Positions 8,689 to 16,514 of a DNA stretch of 64,000 nucleotides are shown here, in pieces (position 1 is the first letter of the stretch; each line of letters starts with the position of its first letter). The translations under genes were made by a program, and so were the position numbers. The notes under the pieces were generated by a model that was not told the DNA's origin, ran no database searches, and saw nothing but the letters and a program-made list of their open reading frames with translations. Source of the DNA: CTSoil-043 sp963821235. Its GTDB lineage: Bacteria > Chloroflexota > Limnocylindria > Limnocylindrales > CSP1-4. The DNA is taken from assembly GCA_963821235.1 (NCBI GenBank), contig CAWGCS010000001.1, forward strand, positions 1,736,001-1,800,000, in the 5' to 3' direction.

Positions 8689-9234
8689 TCAGGGCTCGAG
8701 CGCCTCGCCGATCGCTTCGCAGGCGGGCACGCTCGGGGCGCCAGGGGTCCGGAGGCGCCGGACGACTGCCTCCAGGGCGCGGACCAGCCCCTCGCGGTCC
8801 TCCTCGGCGATCGCCGCCAGGAAGTGCGTGTCCACACCGCGGAGGTGGATCGGGGCGGCCTCCCGAAGCCGGTCGAGGCCGGCCGGGGTCAGCTGGGCCC
8901 ACGCCCCGCGGGCGTCCGTCGGGCAGGTGCGCCGCTCCACGAGGCCGTCGGCCACGAGACGGTCCACCAGGCGCGAGACGCCGCTCCGCGAGAGGACGAC
9001 GCGCTCCGCGAGCTCGCCCATCCGCAGTTGCCGCTCCCCGGCGAGCGCGAGCTGCACGAGCGCGTCGTAGTCGGCGATGGAGAGGCCCCGCTCCGCCTGA
9101 AGCTCGGCCTCGAGGCGGCGCGTCACGGCGGCATGCGCCTGCAGGAAGGCGACCCAGGCGCGGAGGCGCGGATCATCGGGGCTGGGCGCGCCGACGTCGC
9201 GGTCGGCGCGGGGACGCGCGGTGGTCTCGGTCAT
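8689..9234 (-). CDS. MarR-family transcriptional regulator
   Basis: The 181-residue protein has the winged helix-turn-helix of MarR repressors: SIADYDALVQLALAGERQLRMGEL, then AERVVLSRSGVSRLVDRLV as the recognition helix and GLVERRTCPTDARG as the wing. The ATG at 9234 is chosen because AGGAGAG lies directly ahead; an upstream ATG at 9300 would fall inside the operator and promoter. It is the first gene of a minus-strand operon with DUF72, the oxidoreductase and the sugar dehydrogenase, and it diverges from yceI. Two operator-like palindromes in the shared promoter suggest that it represses itself and yceI. The ligand is unknown. Confidence 0.9.
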   Translation of the reverse strand: MTETTARPRADRDVGAPSPDDPRLRAWVAFLQAHAAVTRRLEAELQAERGLSIADYDALVQLALAGERQLRMGELAERVVLSRSGVSRLVDRLVADGLVERRTCPTDARGAWAQLTPAGLDRLREAAPIHLRGVDTHFLAAIAEEDREGLVRALEAVVRRLRTPGAPSVPACEAIGEALEP

Positions 9235-9289
9235 CTCTCCTGGTCCTCGGGGCTCGGGCAACCCGGATGATAGCCGGTCTGCGAAGCGG

Positions 9290-9335
9290 TAGTTGCACAT
9301 GCAACTATGATGGGATATAGTTGCGCAGTCAACTA
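9290..9335. promoter_or_regulatory. Divergent marR/yceI promoters with two MarR operators
   Basis: Two 18-base sites, 9290-9307 and 9318-9335, share the pattern TAGTTG-N6-CAACTA with perfect arms and lie 28 bases centre to centre. For yceI, TTGCAC (9293-9298) and TATAGT (9316-9321) are 17 bases apart. For marR, TTGACT (minus strand, 9332-9327) and CATAGT (9309-9304) are also 17 apart. Each operator covers a -35 or -10 box of both promoters, so one bound repressor pair would shut both. The sites and spacing are seen; MarR as the binder is inferred from position. Confidence 0.75.
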
Positions 9336-9392
9336 CATGCGCGTCGGCGGAATCGCCGCCGGGCGCAGACGAGACAGGAGCAGGGACAACCG

Positions 9393-9956
9393 ATGAGCAC
9401 CTGGCAGCTGGACACCGCCCACACCGTCGTGAGCTTCAGCGCGAAGCACATGATGATCACGAAGGTGCGCGGCATCTTCAAGGGCGTGACGGGCACGATC
9501 GACCTCGATGAGGCAGACCTCGCGAAGTCCAGCGTGAAGGTCGAGATCCCGGCCGGCACGATCGAGACGGGCATGGAGCCGCGCGACAACCACCTCCGCT
9601 CGGCCGACTTCCTCGACGCGGAGACGTACCCCACGCTGACCTTCGCCAGCACGTCCATCGCCCCCAGAGGCGACCGCTGGGCGATCACCGGCGACCTGAC
9701 CATCCGCGGCGTGACCCGCCCGGTCGTCCTCGATGCCGAGGCGCTCGGCATCGTCAAGGGGATGGACGGCCGCCGGCACGCGGGCTTCGAGGCGAGCACC
9801 CGGATCAAGCGCGCCGACTGGGGCCTGACCTGGAACGTCGGCCTGGAGGCCGGTGGCTGGCTCGTCGGTGACGAGATCACCATTGACCTCGAGGTGGCCG
9901 CCGACGAGCTCGCCGCCGTGCCTGCGAGCGAGCCGGTCCTCGCCGCGTCCGCGTAG
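9393..9956 (+). CDS. yceI: YceI-family polyisoprenoid-binding-like protein
   Basis: The 187-residue protein is a lipocalin-like YceI member: STWQLDTAHTVVSFSAKHMMITKVRG at the start, then VEIPAGTIETGMEPRDNHLRSADFLDAETYPTLTF, DLTIRGVTRPV, and DWGLTWN. Homologues bind isoprenoid chains and are often stress-induced. This one lacks a signal peptide and is likely cytoplasmic. The ATG at 9393 follows CAGGAGCAGGGAC. It diverges from marR and should be controlled by the operators at 9290-9335. A strong terminator hairpin follows. Confidence 0.9.
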   Translation: MSTWQLDTAHTVVSFSAKHMMITKVRGIFKGVTGTIDLDEADLAKSSVKVEIPAGTIETGMEPRDNHLRSADFLDAETYPTLTFASTSIAPRGDRWAITGDLTIRGVTRPVVLDAEALGIVKGMDGRRHAGFEASTRIKRADWGLTWNVGLEAGGWLVGDEITIDLEVAADELAAVPASEPVLAASA

Positions 9957-9974
9957 CTGCCCCTGTTCGTCGGC

Positions 9975-10002
9975 CAGCGCGCCGCCTCCGGGCGGCGCGC
10001 TG
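9975..10002. terminator. Bidirectional terminator-like hairpin
   Basis: A perfect 12-base stem (arm CAGCGCGCCGCC) with loop TCCG lies between the convergent ends of yceI (9956) and the flavin-binding lipoprotein gene (10029). No clear T-tract follows on either strand, as is common in GC-rich genomes. Confidence 0.65.
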
Positions 10003-10028
10003 CCTCCCGATTCCCGTCCCCTCGCCGC

Positions 10029-11132
10029 CTACTGGGCCGCGAAGCCGGTGTCGATGCACTCCGCCACGGTGACGGGCCTCGCCACCGGCGAGTCGGGCAG
10101 GCTGCTCATGAAGGCGATGGAGCGCTCCCAGTCCGCGGGGTCGACCGCCCCGAGTCCGTGGGCCAGGGTGTAGGGGCTCTGCCAGGCGTCGACGGTCGCC
10201 TTCATGACGGCCAGCTGGGCCTCCCGGTCGGAGGCCAGCTCGGGGATGCGGGCGATGGCCGCCGCGAGCCCCTTCTCGGGGTCGACGGCGATCTCGTCCA
10301 TCGCCTTCCGGGTGGCCGCGATGAAGCGGCGGACGGCGTCCGCCTTGGGACCGTCGAGCGTCTTCTGCCCCACGATGAGCCCGTTGCCGGGGAGCTGGGC
10401 GTCGGCCGGGAGGGCCAGCACGACGGTCGGCGTCCCGGCCAATTCCATACGCAGGGGCTCATTGTTGACGAACCCGGTCGCCGCGTCGACCACGCCCTGC
10501 TCGAGGGCGGCCATCTGGCCGTAGTCGGGGAAGGGGATGACGTCGATGTCGGCCGACGTGAGACCGACCCCGGCGAGGAGCGCCTGGAGCTGGATCCACG
10601 ACGAGCCGTACTTGCCGGGGATGCCCACCTTCCGGCCGGCCAGGTCGGCAGCCGTCTTGATGCCCGACGAGGCCTTGGCGAAGACGATGCTCGGGAAGTC
10701 GCCGTAGACCGTGAAGACGAAGCGGATCGGGATCCCCTGGCTGACCGCCGGGATCACGCTCGTGCCGTCGGCGATCCCCACGTCTACGGCGCCCTGGCCG
10801 ACGAGGGTGACCAACTCCGGGTCGACCTTGTTCTCGAAGGTGACCTCGAGGCCGGCGTCGCGGTAGTACCCGGCCTCGTCGGCCAGGTAGAACTGGGCGA
10901 ACTGCACGTTCGGGATGTAGCCAAGGCCCACCGTCAGCTGGACGGGCGCCAGGGTGGGGGAGGGCGCGGGCGTCATGGCGGCCGGGGACTCGCCGCCCGG
11001 CGTCCCGCCGACCGGAGACGTCGGCGACGGCGTCCCGCCGCCGGAGCAGGCCGCGGCGACGACCGCCAGCGCGGCCGCGAGGATGCCGACCGTGCGGTCC
11101 GGGTGCCGTCGGGGCGTGGTCCAGAGTGTCAC
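10029..11132 (-). CDS. ribY: Riboflavin/FMN ABC importer substrate-binding lipoprotein (RibY-like)
   Basis: The 367-residue lipoprotein begins at a GTG (11132) preceded by GGGAGG. It has a hydrophobic signal ending in lipobox VVAAAC, a Pro/Thr/Ser linker, and an NMT1/THI5-type periplasmic-binding fold: LTVGLGYIPNVQFAQFYLAD, YYRDAGLEV, VDVGIADGTSVIPA, LAGRKVGIPGKYGSSW. The fold alone would suggest a thiamine precursor or another small heterocycle. The FMN riboswitch directly ahead points to a flavin, as in the RibXY systems predicted in Chloroflexi. The permease and ATPase genes lie just upstream on the same strand. The flavin substrate is an inference from the riboswitch. Confidence 0.8.
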   Translation of the reverse strand: MTLWTTPRRHPDRTVGILAAALAVVAAACSGGGTPSPTSPVGGTPGGESPAAMTPAPSPTLAPVQLTVGLGYIPNVQFAQFYLADEAGYYRDAGLEVTFENKVDPELVTLVGQGAVDVGIADGTSVIPAVSQGIPIRFVFTVYGDFPSIVFAKASSGIKTAADLAGRKVGIPGKYGSSWIQLQALLAGVGLTSADIDVIPFPDYGQMAALEQGVVDAATGFVNNEPLRMELAGTPTVVLALPADAQLPGNGLIVGQKTLDGPKADAVRRFIAATRKAMDEIAVDPEKGLAAAIARIPELASDREAQLAVMKATVDAWQSPYTLAHGLGAVDPADWERSIAFMSSLPDSPVARPVTVAECIDTGFAAQ

Positions 11133-11199
11133 GTGCGCCTCCCGTGGTCCGTTCGCGGCCCCGGGGCGCCACGGCCGCCCAGCCCGCGCGGGCACACGG

Positions 11200-11372
11200 C
11201 GGCCGCCTTCTTCCATCCGGACTCTCACCGTCGGCCCCGCTGGCGCGACCGGGAGCCGGTCGCGGTCGGGTCTGCGACGACGCCGTCTCGACGGCGCCGC
11301 GCTCGTGGGCTCGTCCCGCATCGCGGGGCGCTACCACCGGTCGGGAATTGCACCCTGCCCCGAAGGCGGCCG
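11200..11372 (-). promoter_or_regulatory. FMN riboswitch (RFN element)
   Basis: The minus strand reads the RFN core: GGGGCAGGGTGCAATTCCCG and ACCGGTGGTA, then GCCCACGAGC, then GGGGCCGACGGTGAGAGTCC and GGATGGAAGAAG. A closing P1 stem of 11 perfect pairs joins 11362-11372 with 11200-11210. The variable P3-P5 arms lie between. Downstream, CCGTGG (11174-11169) can pair with CCACGG (11147-11142), which abuts the GGGAGG ribosome site of ribY. This fits translation shut-off when FMN is bound, though that platform is only a suggestion. The element begins 40 bases after the permease stop, so it mainly governs ribY. Confidence 0.92.
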
Positions 11373-11412
11373 CATCGTAGCACCGCAGCCACCGGGGCGG
11401 CTCCGGAGGCCG

Positions 11413-12168
11413 TCAGAAGCGGGCCGCGACCCGGCGCTCGACGACCATCACCGCACCGTAGAGGACGATCCCGACGAGGGCGATGAGGGTCAGGGTGGAG
11501 AACAGGAGGGGGATGTCGAAGAGGCTCCCCCGGGCCAGGTTGATGAGGACCCCGAGGCCCACCTCCCCGCCCGTCCACTCGGCGACGATCGCGCCCACGA
11601 CGGCCAGGGTAATCCCGATCCGCAGCCCGCCGACGATCCCTGGCAGGGCGGCCGGGATCTCGATCAGCACGATCCGCTGGCGGCGGGTCACCCGGTAGCT
11701 GCGGGCCATCTCGAGGAGGCGCCGGTCGACCCCTCGCACGGCGACCATGGCGCTGATGGCGACGGGGAAGAAGACGACGAGCGCGACGATGATCGAGCGG
11801 GCAAGGAGCCCGGTCCCGAACCAGAGGGCGATGAGCGGCGCCAGGGCAAGGATCGGCACCGCCTGGGCGGCCACCAGGTAGGGCGAGAGGACCCGGTTGG
11901 CGAGGCGCGACCGGGCCAGCAGGTAGCCCGTCGGCAGGGCGGCAGCGGCGCCCGCCGCGAACCCGGCGAGGATCTCCTCCAGGGTGGCGGCGAGGTGGGG
12001 CCAGAACGTCCCGTCGGAGCCCGCCTCGACGAACCGGCCGGCCACGACGAGAGGCCCCGGAAGGATGAAGGGCGGGTAGTCGCCCAGCCAGACGAGTCCC
12101 TGCCAGGTGGCCAGGAAGCCGGCGAAGGCGACGAGTGGCGGGAGGATCCGCTGGCGACGATCGCTCAT
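11413..12168 (-). CDS. ribX: ABC importer permease, probable flavin system (RibX-like)
   Basis: The 251-residue integral membrane protein belongs to the BPD_transp_1 permeases of the nitrate/taurine/THI5 class. About six hydrophobic segments are visible and the cytoplasmic EAA loop reads EIPAALPGIVGGLRIG. The start at 12168 overlaps the ATPase stop by four bases. It sits upstream of the FMN riboswitch and ribY, so the order is ATPase, permease, riboswitch, binding protein. The transporter class is sure; riboflavin as substrate rests on the riboswitch. Confidence 0.8.
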   Translation of the reverse strand: MSDRRQRILPPLVAFAGFLATWQGLVWLGDYPPFILPGPLVVAGRFVEAGSDGTFWPHLAATLEEILAGFAAGAAAALPTGYLLARSRLANRVLSPYLVAAQAVPILALAPLIALWFGTGLLARSIIVALVVFFPVAISAMVAVRGVDRRLLEMARSYRVTRRQRIVLIEIPAALPGIVGGLRIGITLAVVGAIVAEWTGGEVGLGVLINLARGSLFDIPLLFSTLTLIALVGIVLYGAVMVVERRVAARF

Positions 12169-13013
12169 TCCGGCTCGTCCTCCGGCGGCTGGTGGCGGCC
12201 GGTCTCGCCGGTGGTGACCGCGAAGGCGTCGTCCGTGGCGCCCCCGAGCCGCGCCCTGATCTCGGCCGCGGTGCGGCTCACGACCGCTGCGTCGAGGTCG
12301 GCGAGGCGCCGAGGCCGCGGCATGTCGACCGCCACGTCGGCGGCGACCCCGGCGGGCCGCGGCGACAGGACGACGACCCGGTCGGCCAGGAAGACCGCCT
12401 CGGGGATGCTGTGAGTGACCAGGACGATCGTCGAGCCGATCCGCTCCCAGAGGCGGAGGAGCTCGACGTTGAAGCGCTCCCGCGTGAGGGCGTCGAGGGC
12501 GCTGAACGGCTCGTCGAGGAGAAGGACCGACGGCTGCAGGGCGAGCGCGCGGGCGATCGCCAGCCGCTGGCGCATCCCCCCGGAGAGCTCCACCGGCCGG
12601 GCCCCGGCCCAGTCCGCCAGCCCGACGAGGCGCAGCAGGTCGCGAGCGCGCGATTCCCGCGGCTCGCGCGCCTCGCCGGCAACCTCCAGGGGGAAGGCGA
12701 CGTTGGCGAGGGCGCTCCGCCAGGGAAGCAGGCGAGGCTCCTGGAAGACGAGGCCTACCCGGGGGTCGGGTCCGGCCACCGGCCGGCCCTCCACCTCCAC
12801 GGCGCCGCCGGCAGGCGCCAGGAGGCCCGCGATGACGCGGAGGAGCGTGCTCTTGCCGCAGCCGTTCGGCCCCACGAGGGCGATGATCGACCGGCGTTCG
12901 ACGTCGAGGTCGACGCCGCCGAGCACGTCGACCCGCCGCCCGCCCACGGCGAAGTCGAAGCGCAGGCCGGAGAGGTGGATCGCGGGCGCGGCGGGCTGCG
13001 GCGCGACGGACAC
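12165..13013 (-). CDS. ABC importer ATP-binding protein, probable flavin system
   Basis: The 282-residue ATPase has Walker A GPNGCGKSTLLR, Q-loop LVFQEPRLLPWR, signature LSGGMRQRLAIARAL, Walker B VLLLDEPFSALDALT and the switch histidine in LVTHSIPEA, typical of the TauB/SsuB/NrtD class. The start is read as GTG at 13013, close behind GAGGAG and about 20 codons before the first conserved strand. The open frame continues upstream through the hairpin array, but that part is periodic RNA-like sequence and not conserved protein. It overlaps the permease by four bases and energises that importer. Confidence 0.82.
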   Translation of the reverse strand: MSVAPQPAAPAIHLSGLRFDFAVGGRRVDVLGGVDLDVERRSIIALVGPNGCGKSTLLRVIAGLLAPAGGAVEVEGRPVAGPDPRVGLVFQEPRLLPWRSALANVAFPLEVAGEAREPRESRARDLLRLVGLADWAGARPVELSGGMRQRLAIARALALQPSVLLLDEPFSALDALTRERFNVELLRLWERIGSTIVLVTHSIPEAVFLADRVVVLSPRPAGVAADVAVDMPRPRRLADLDAAVVSRTAAEIRARLGGATDDAFAVTTGETGRHQPPEDEPE

Positions 13014-13149
13014 GGGCTCCTCGGCGGCGGGATCGGGCGCGCCGAGCGGCGCGCGGGCACGTCGCGCCGAGTCTACATCCGGGAAGGGCCGGGCCGGCCG
13101 CCGCCGGACACGAAAGCGCCCGAAAGGACCGCCGATCCGGTCGCTGCGC

Positions 13150-13347
13150 CCCCCTTGCGGGGGACTCGCCATCCCTTGCGGGCGGCTGTGCGCTCCTTGC
13201 GGAGCACCTCCCACTCTTGCGAGCGGGCCCGATGCCTTGCGGCACCGGTGCGACCGTCGTTCCGCGTCGCCTCCCTTGCGGAAGGGCCAGCCCCCCTTGC
13301 GGAGGGCCCGACTCCCCTTGCGAGGAGCCCGGCCGCCTTGCGGCGGC
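13150..13347 (-). repeat. Tandem array of nine GCAA-capped hairpins
   Basis: Nine units with a constant loop (TTGC on plus, GCAA on minus) have loop starts at 13155, 13176, 13197, 13217, 13237, 13276, 13297, 13318 and 13338. The step is 20-21 bases, with one unit missing near 13257. The flanking stems differ in sequence from unit to unit but always stay complementary, for example GCTCC/GGAGC, TGCC/GGCA and GCCGCC/GGCGGC. C-A mismatches on the plus strand become G-U pairs on the minus strand, so minus-strand RNA gives fully paired stems of mostly 6-8 bases with GNRA-type loops. Mixed 20/21 steps rule out coding repeats. The 579-base gap 13014-13592 otherwise holds nothing I recognise. Confidence 0.8.
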
Positions 13348-13592
13348 ACCGCGGTCCGTTCATCACGGCCCCTTCGGGCTGACCAGATGATGGCGCCCGA
13401 ACCCATCCCCGGGCAAGGGGTTCTATCCACGAGAATCCGGCGGCTCGGCCGGGTTATCCACGGCCGGTCCACGAGATGACAGGGCGCGGCGGTGGTCCGG
13501 GCACGGCCCGCGACCCGCGGCGCCCCCTGGCCGCTCAGGCTCGCGCCGCGAGGTGACCGCCCTCGGGGGGCCCAAGCAGCAGCGGCGGGGTC

Positions 13593-13799
13593 TCAGGAGA
13601 GGCGGCGCTGGAAGCCGCAGATGGGACAGACGGCGGTGCCGCTCGTCGGGTCGACGCGCAGGGACGTCGGGCAGCCGTTGGTGCCGCAGAAGAGCCGCGG
13701 GTCGACGAGCTGGCGGCGCCGGCGGCGCCGCGCGTCGGAGCCGTGCGCGGCAAGACGGAGGGGCGCGGCGGGTCGCCGCGCATGGGTGAGTGTGGACAT
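13593..13799 (-). CDS. Small zinc-ribbon protein
   Basis: The 68-residue protein has an Arg-rich middle (ARRRRRRQLVDPRLF) and a C-terminal four-Cys zinc ribbon: CGTNGC, then CPICGFQRRLS. I do not recognise the family; the size and basic region recall ribosomal or RNA-binding zinc ribbons, but it does not look like L32. The ATG at 13799 is preceded by a weak GGA; a start at 13832 is also open. It lies upstream of the hairpin array on the same strand, so the two could share a transcript. Confidence 0.55.
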   Translation of the reverse strand: MSTLTHARRPAAPLRLAAHGSDARRRRRRQLVDPRLFCGTNGCPTSLRVDPTSGTAVCPICGFQRRLS

Positions 13800-14059
13800 G
13801 ACGTCCGATGAGCCTTTCCTGGCCGGCCCCACCGGATGGGCGGGTTCCCGGCAATGCTGGGGTCGCGGCCCGACGAGTGCTGAGGTCGGGGCGACCGGGT
13901 GGCGGCGCGGACGCGGGGAGCGTGGCGTTGGTGCTCGAACCCTGGGCGGGCGCGTCGCCTTGACAGGGGAAGCATGACCGGTCGTGCTGCGCCCGTCAAA
14001 CGGGTGGTCGGGATCGGCCCGGGCACCCGAGCGGAACGCCTCTGCTACGCTCTGCCACC

Positions 14060-15700
14060 GTGAGCGACGAGCTGTCCCCGTACCCCCGCGAGGGCCGCCC
14101 CGCCGGCGTGGCTCGCCGCCGGTACGTGCCGGCCCTGCTCACCGCCATCGTCCCCGGCCTGGGCCACCTCGTCGTCGGCCGGACGCGCCTCGCCGCCGTG
14201 TTCGGGCTCCCCCTGGTCCTCCTCGCCGGGCTCCTCGCCGGTCTCCTCGTCGCCCTCAGCGGCGACCGGCTGGTCGGCCTCGTCGTCGACGATCGCACCC
14301 TGCTCGCCCTTCTCGTCCTCCAGGCGGGGCTTCTCGCATGGCGGCTGGTTGCCCTCGGCTCGTCGCTCGTCGATCCGCGCCTCCCGCGGCCCGGGGCGCG
14401 CGACCTCCTGCCCATCGCCGTCCTGGTCTTCTTCGTGGCCGCGCCGCAGGTCTACGCCGGCTACGTGACCCAGGTCGTGCGCGACAGCGCCGACACGGTC
14501 TTCGTCGGCGGGCCCGGCAGCGGCGGGGCCTGGCAGCCGGGAGCGACGCCGGCGCCGAGCGCGAGCGGCGGAGCCGGCGGAACGGCCGCGCCGTCACCCA
14601 CGGCCGTCCCCAGCCCGACGCCGGTCGCGGGCCGGATCAACGTGCTGCTCCTCGGCGTCGACGCGGGCGTCGGTCGCCGCACCTTCCTGACCGACACGAT
14701 GATCGTCGCCTCGCTCGACCCGGTGGCCGGCACCGTATCGCTCCTCTCGTTCCCCCGCGACCTCGTCGACGTCCCCCTGCCGGGGGGCCGGCACTTCTCC
14801 GGCAAGGTCAACTCGCTCCTCTCGTACGCCCGGCGCAACCCTGCCGAGTTCCCGGGCTCCAGCGGCGACGGGCACGACGTCCTCATGGCCGCGCTCAGCG
14901 AGATGACCGGCCTCCGGATCGACTACTACGCGCAGGTGAACCTCGGCGGGTTCGTGGCCGTCGTCAACGCGCTGGGCGGCATCGAGGTCAACGTGGCCAG
15001 GTCCTTCTGCGACCCGTCCTATGACGAGTACGGGTTCACCAATGGCTTCGCCATCACCGCGGGCCGGCACTTCCTGAACGGCAACCAGGCCCTCGCCTAC
15101 GCCCGCGTGCGCAAGGCGGCGGGCGAGTCGGACCTCACCCGGCAGGCCCGCCAGCAGGAGGTCCTGTCGGGGATCCGCGATCGCGTCGTCAAAGGCGGCT
15201 TCCTCAACGACCCGGTGGGCTTCCTGCAGGCCATGGGCCAGACCGTGGAGACGAACATTCCCCGCGACCTCGTGGCGACCCTCCTCGGGTACGCCTCCAA
15301 GGTGGACCGCTCGAGCACGTACCGCTCGGTGGTGACCGGCGCCGCGCTCATCCACTCCGGGTACGACGCGCGCGGGTACATCTTCATCGGCGACTTCGAT
15401 GCCATCCGGGCCCGCGCGGCGGAGCTGTTCCCGGCTCCCGGGACGCTGCCGAACGACAAGTACCTCGCCCCGGCCCCGGTCGCCGGCCGCTCGTCCGGGA
15501 GCGGCGTCTCATCGTGCCGGCCGGCGGCGACACCCAGGCCGACCCCCTCCGCGACGCCCCGACCGACGGCCAGCCCGAGCGTGGAGCCGACCGGCGCACC
15601 GAGCGGCCAGCCCACGGGCGCGCCGCCGACCGAGGCTCCGCCCACTGAGGTCCCCACGCCGGAGCCGGAGCCCACGGCGGCGCCGACGCCCGGTCCGTAG
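14060..15700 (+). CDS. LCP (LytR-CpsA-Psr) family cell-wall polymer ligase
   Basis: The 546-residue protein has three or four N-terminal membrane segments (residues about 20-145), a Pro/Ser/Thr linker, an LCP domain and a long Pro/Thr-rich tail. LCP landmarks are INVLLLGVD, TDTMIVASLDP, LSFPRDLVDVPLPGG with the substrate-contacting Arg, HFSGKVNSL, and YARVRKAAGESDLTRQARQQ. LCP enzymes attach lipid-linked glycopolymers to the cell wall or other acceptors outside the membrane. The GTG start lies eight bases after a -10-like TACGCT at 14046-14051 with no ribosome site, so the transcript may be leaderless. The 260-base gap ahead of it contains a TTGACA hexamer at 13960 but no gene. Confidence 0.88.
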   Translation: MSDELSPYPREGRPAGVARRRYVPALLTAIVPGLGHLVVGRTRLAAVFGLPLVLLAGLLAGLLVALSGDRLVGLVVDDRTLLALLVLQAGLLAWRLVALGSSLVDPRLPRPGARDLLPIAVLVFFVAAPQVYAGYVTQVVRDSADTVFVGGPGSGGAWQPGATPAPSASGGAGGTAAPSPTAVPSPTPVAGRINVLLLGVDAGVGRRTFLTDTMIVASLDPVAGTVSLLSFPRDLVDVPLPGGRHFSGKVNSLLSYARRNPAEFPGSSGDGHDVLMAALSEMTGLRIDYYAQVNLGGFVAVVNALGGIEVNVARSFCDPSYDEYGFTNGFAITAGRHFLNGNQALAYARVRKAAGESDLTRQARQQEVLSGIRDRVVKGGFLNDPVGFLQAMGQTVETNIPRDLVATLLGYASKVDRSSTYRSVVTGAALIHSGYDARGYIFIGDFDAIRARAAELFPAPGTLPNDKYLAPAPVAGRSSGSGVSSCRPAATPRPTPSATPRPTASPSVEPTGAPSGQPTGAPPTEAPPTEVPTPEPEPTAAPTPGP

Positions 15701-15777
15701 CTCTGCGGGCTGCACGGGTCGGCTCCGCGCGACCCCGGGGCCATGGCCGAGCCATCCGCCCACCCCGCTGGCGCGGG

Positions 15778-16491
15778 TCAGTGGGGCCGAAGCGTCATCA
15801 GGACGTCAGGCTCGGAAGGGCCGGAGGGCCCGTCCACGTCGTCCACCTCCCAGGTGAGGTGGGATTCCACGCCGACGATCCCGCCCAGGTCGCGGGTCAC
15901 CTCGACGATCGTCTCGGCCAGGGAGCGCCGCTCGACGCGGCCGCCCAGGTGGACGACGCCGTCCATCACGGCGATCTCGAAGGTCTCCGGCTCGAGGTCG
16001 AACGCGGTCGTGGACAGGACCTCCTCGCGCACGAGGCGCTCCAGCTCGCGGTCGGGCCGCACGAAGGCCCGGACGACGTCCGCCCGGGTCACGATCCCGA
16101 CCAGGATGCCGTCCTCGACCACGGGGAGGCGGTTGATCCTCCGGCTGGCCATCTGCTCCGCGGCCCAGCGCAGGGAATCGGAGGCCGCGACCGTGACGGC
16201 CGGGCTCGTCATCGCCTCGCCCGCGGTCGTCGCCTCGATCTTGGCCAGCTCCAGGCGGGTCTGGTGCGACTCGCCGAAGACGCGCGCCAGGAGACGGTGG
16301 TGGATCCCCTCGGTGCCGCGCTCCTTGATCACGAAGTCGGCCTCGGAGACGACGCCGACGACGGCGCCGGCGGCGTCCACGACCGGCAGGCCGCTGATCC
16401 CCTTGTCGACGAGCAGCGACGCAACGTCCCTGAGCGGCGTCTCCGGGCTCGCCGCGACGACGTTGCGAGTCATCACGTCGGCGACCTTCAT
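15778..16491 (-). CDS. CBS-pair protein with C-terminal BON-like domain
   Basis: The 237-residue protein starts MKVADVMTRNVVAASPETPL and has two CBS motifs (residues about 1-65 and 90-150, the second with SRRINRLPVVEDGILVGIV), then a BON-like domain (ETFEIAVMDGVVHLGGRVERRSL). Such proteins sense adenine nucleotides through the CBS pair; the partner is unknown. The ATG at 16491 follows AAGGAGAG. The gene is convergent with the LCP gene, and palindromes at 16515-16564 separate it from the protease gene upstream. Confidence 0.85.
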   Translation of the reverse strand: MKVADVMTRNVVAASPETPLRDVASLLVDKGISGLPVVDAAGAVVGVVSEADFVIKERGTEGIHHRLLARVFGESHQTRLELAKIEATTAGEAMTSPAVTVAASDSLRWAAEQMASRRINRLPVVEDGILVGIVTRADVVRAFVRPDRELERLVREEVLSTTAFDLEPETFEIAVMDGVVHLGGRVERRSLAETIVEVTRDLGGIVGVESHLTWEVDDVDGPSGPSEPDVLMTLRPH

Positions 16492-16514
16492 GGCGTCTCT
16501 CCTTGCTCGATCTG

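Noticed and set aside
13110..13133. Two further small hairpins with GAAA/TTTC loops beside the array
   Set aside because: Stems are only three to four pairs and off the 20-21 base step, so I did not count them as units.
13150..13347. Short regularly spaced repeats as a CRISPR array
   Set aside because: Only the four-base loop is constant, the unit is 20-21 bases, and no cas genes are present; the pattern is a hairpin array.
13424..13461. Two DnaA-box-like words (TATCCAC at 13424 and TTATCCAC at 13454) 30 bases apart, as in an origin
   Set aside because: Only two imperfect boxes, no AT-rich region, and no dnaA, dnaN, gyrB or rpmH nearby.
13016..13472. N-terminal extension of the flavin importer ATPase
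   Set aside because: The extension is a periodic translation of the hairpin array with no ATPase homology; the GTG at 13013 fits the family length.
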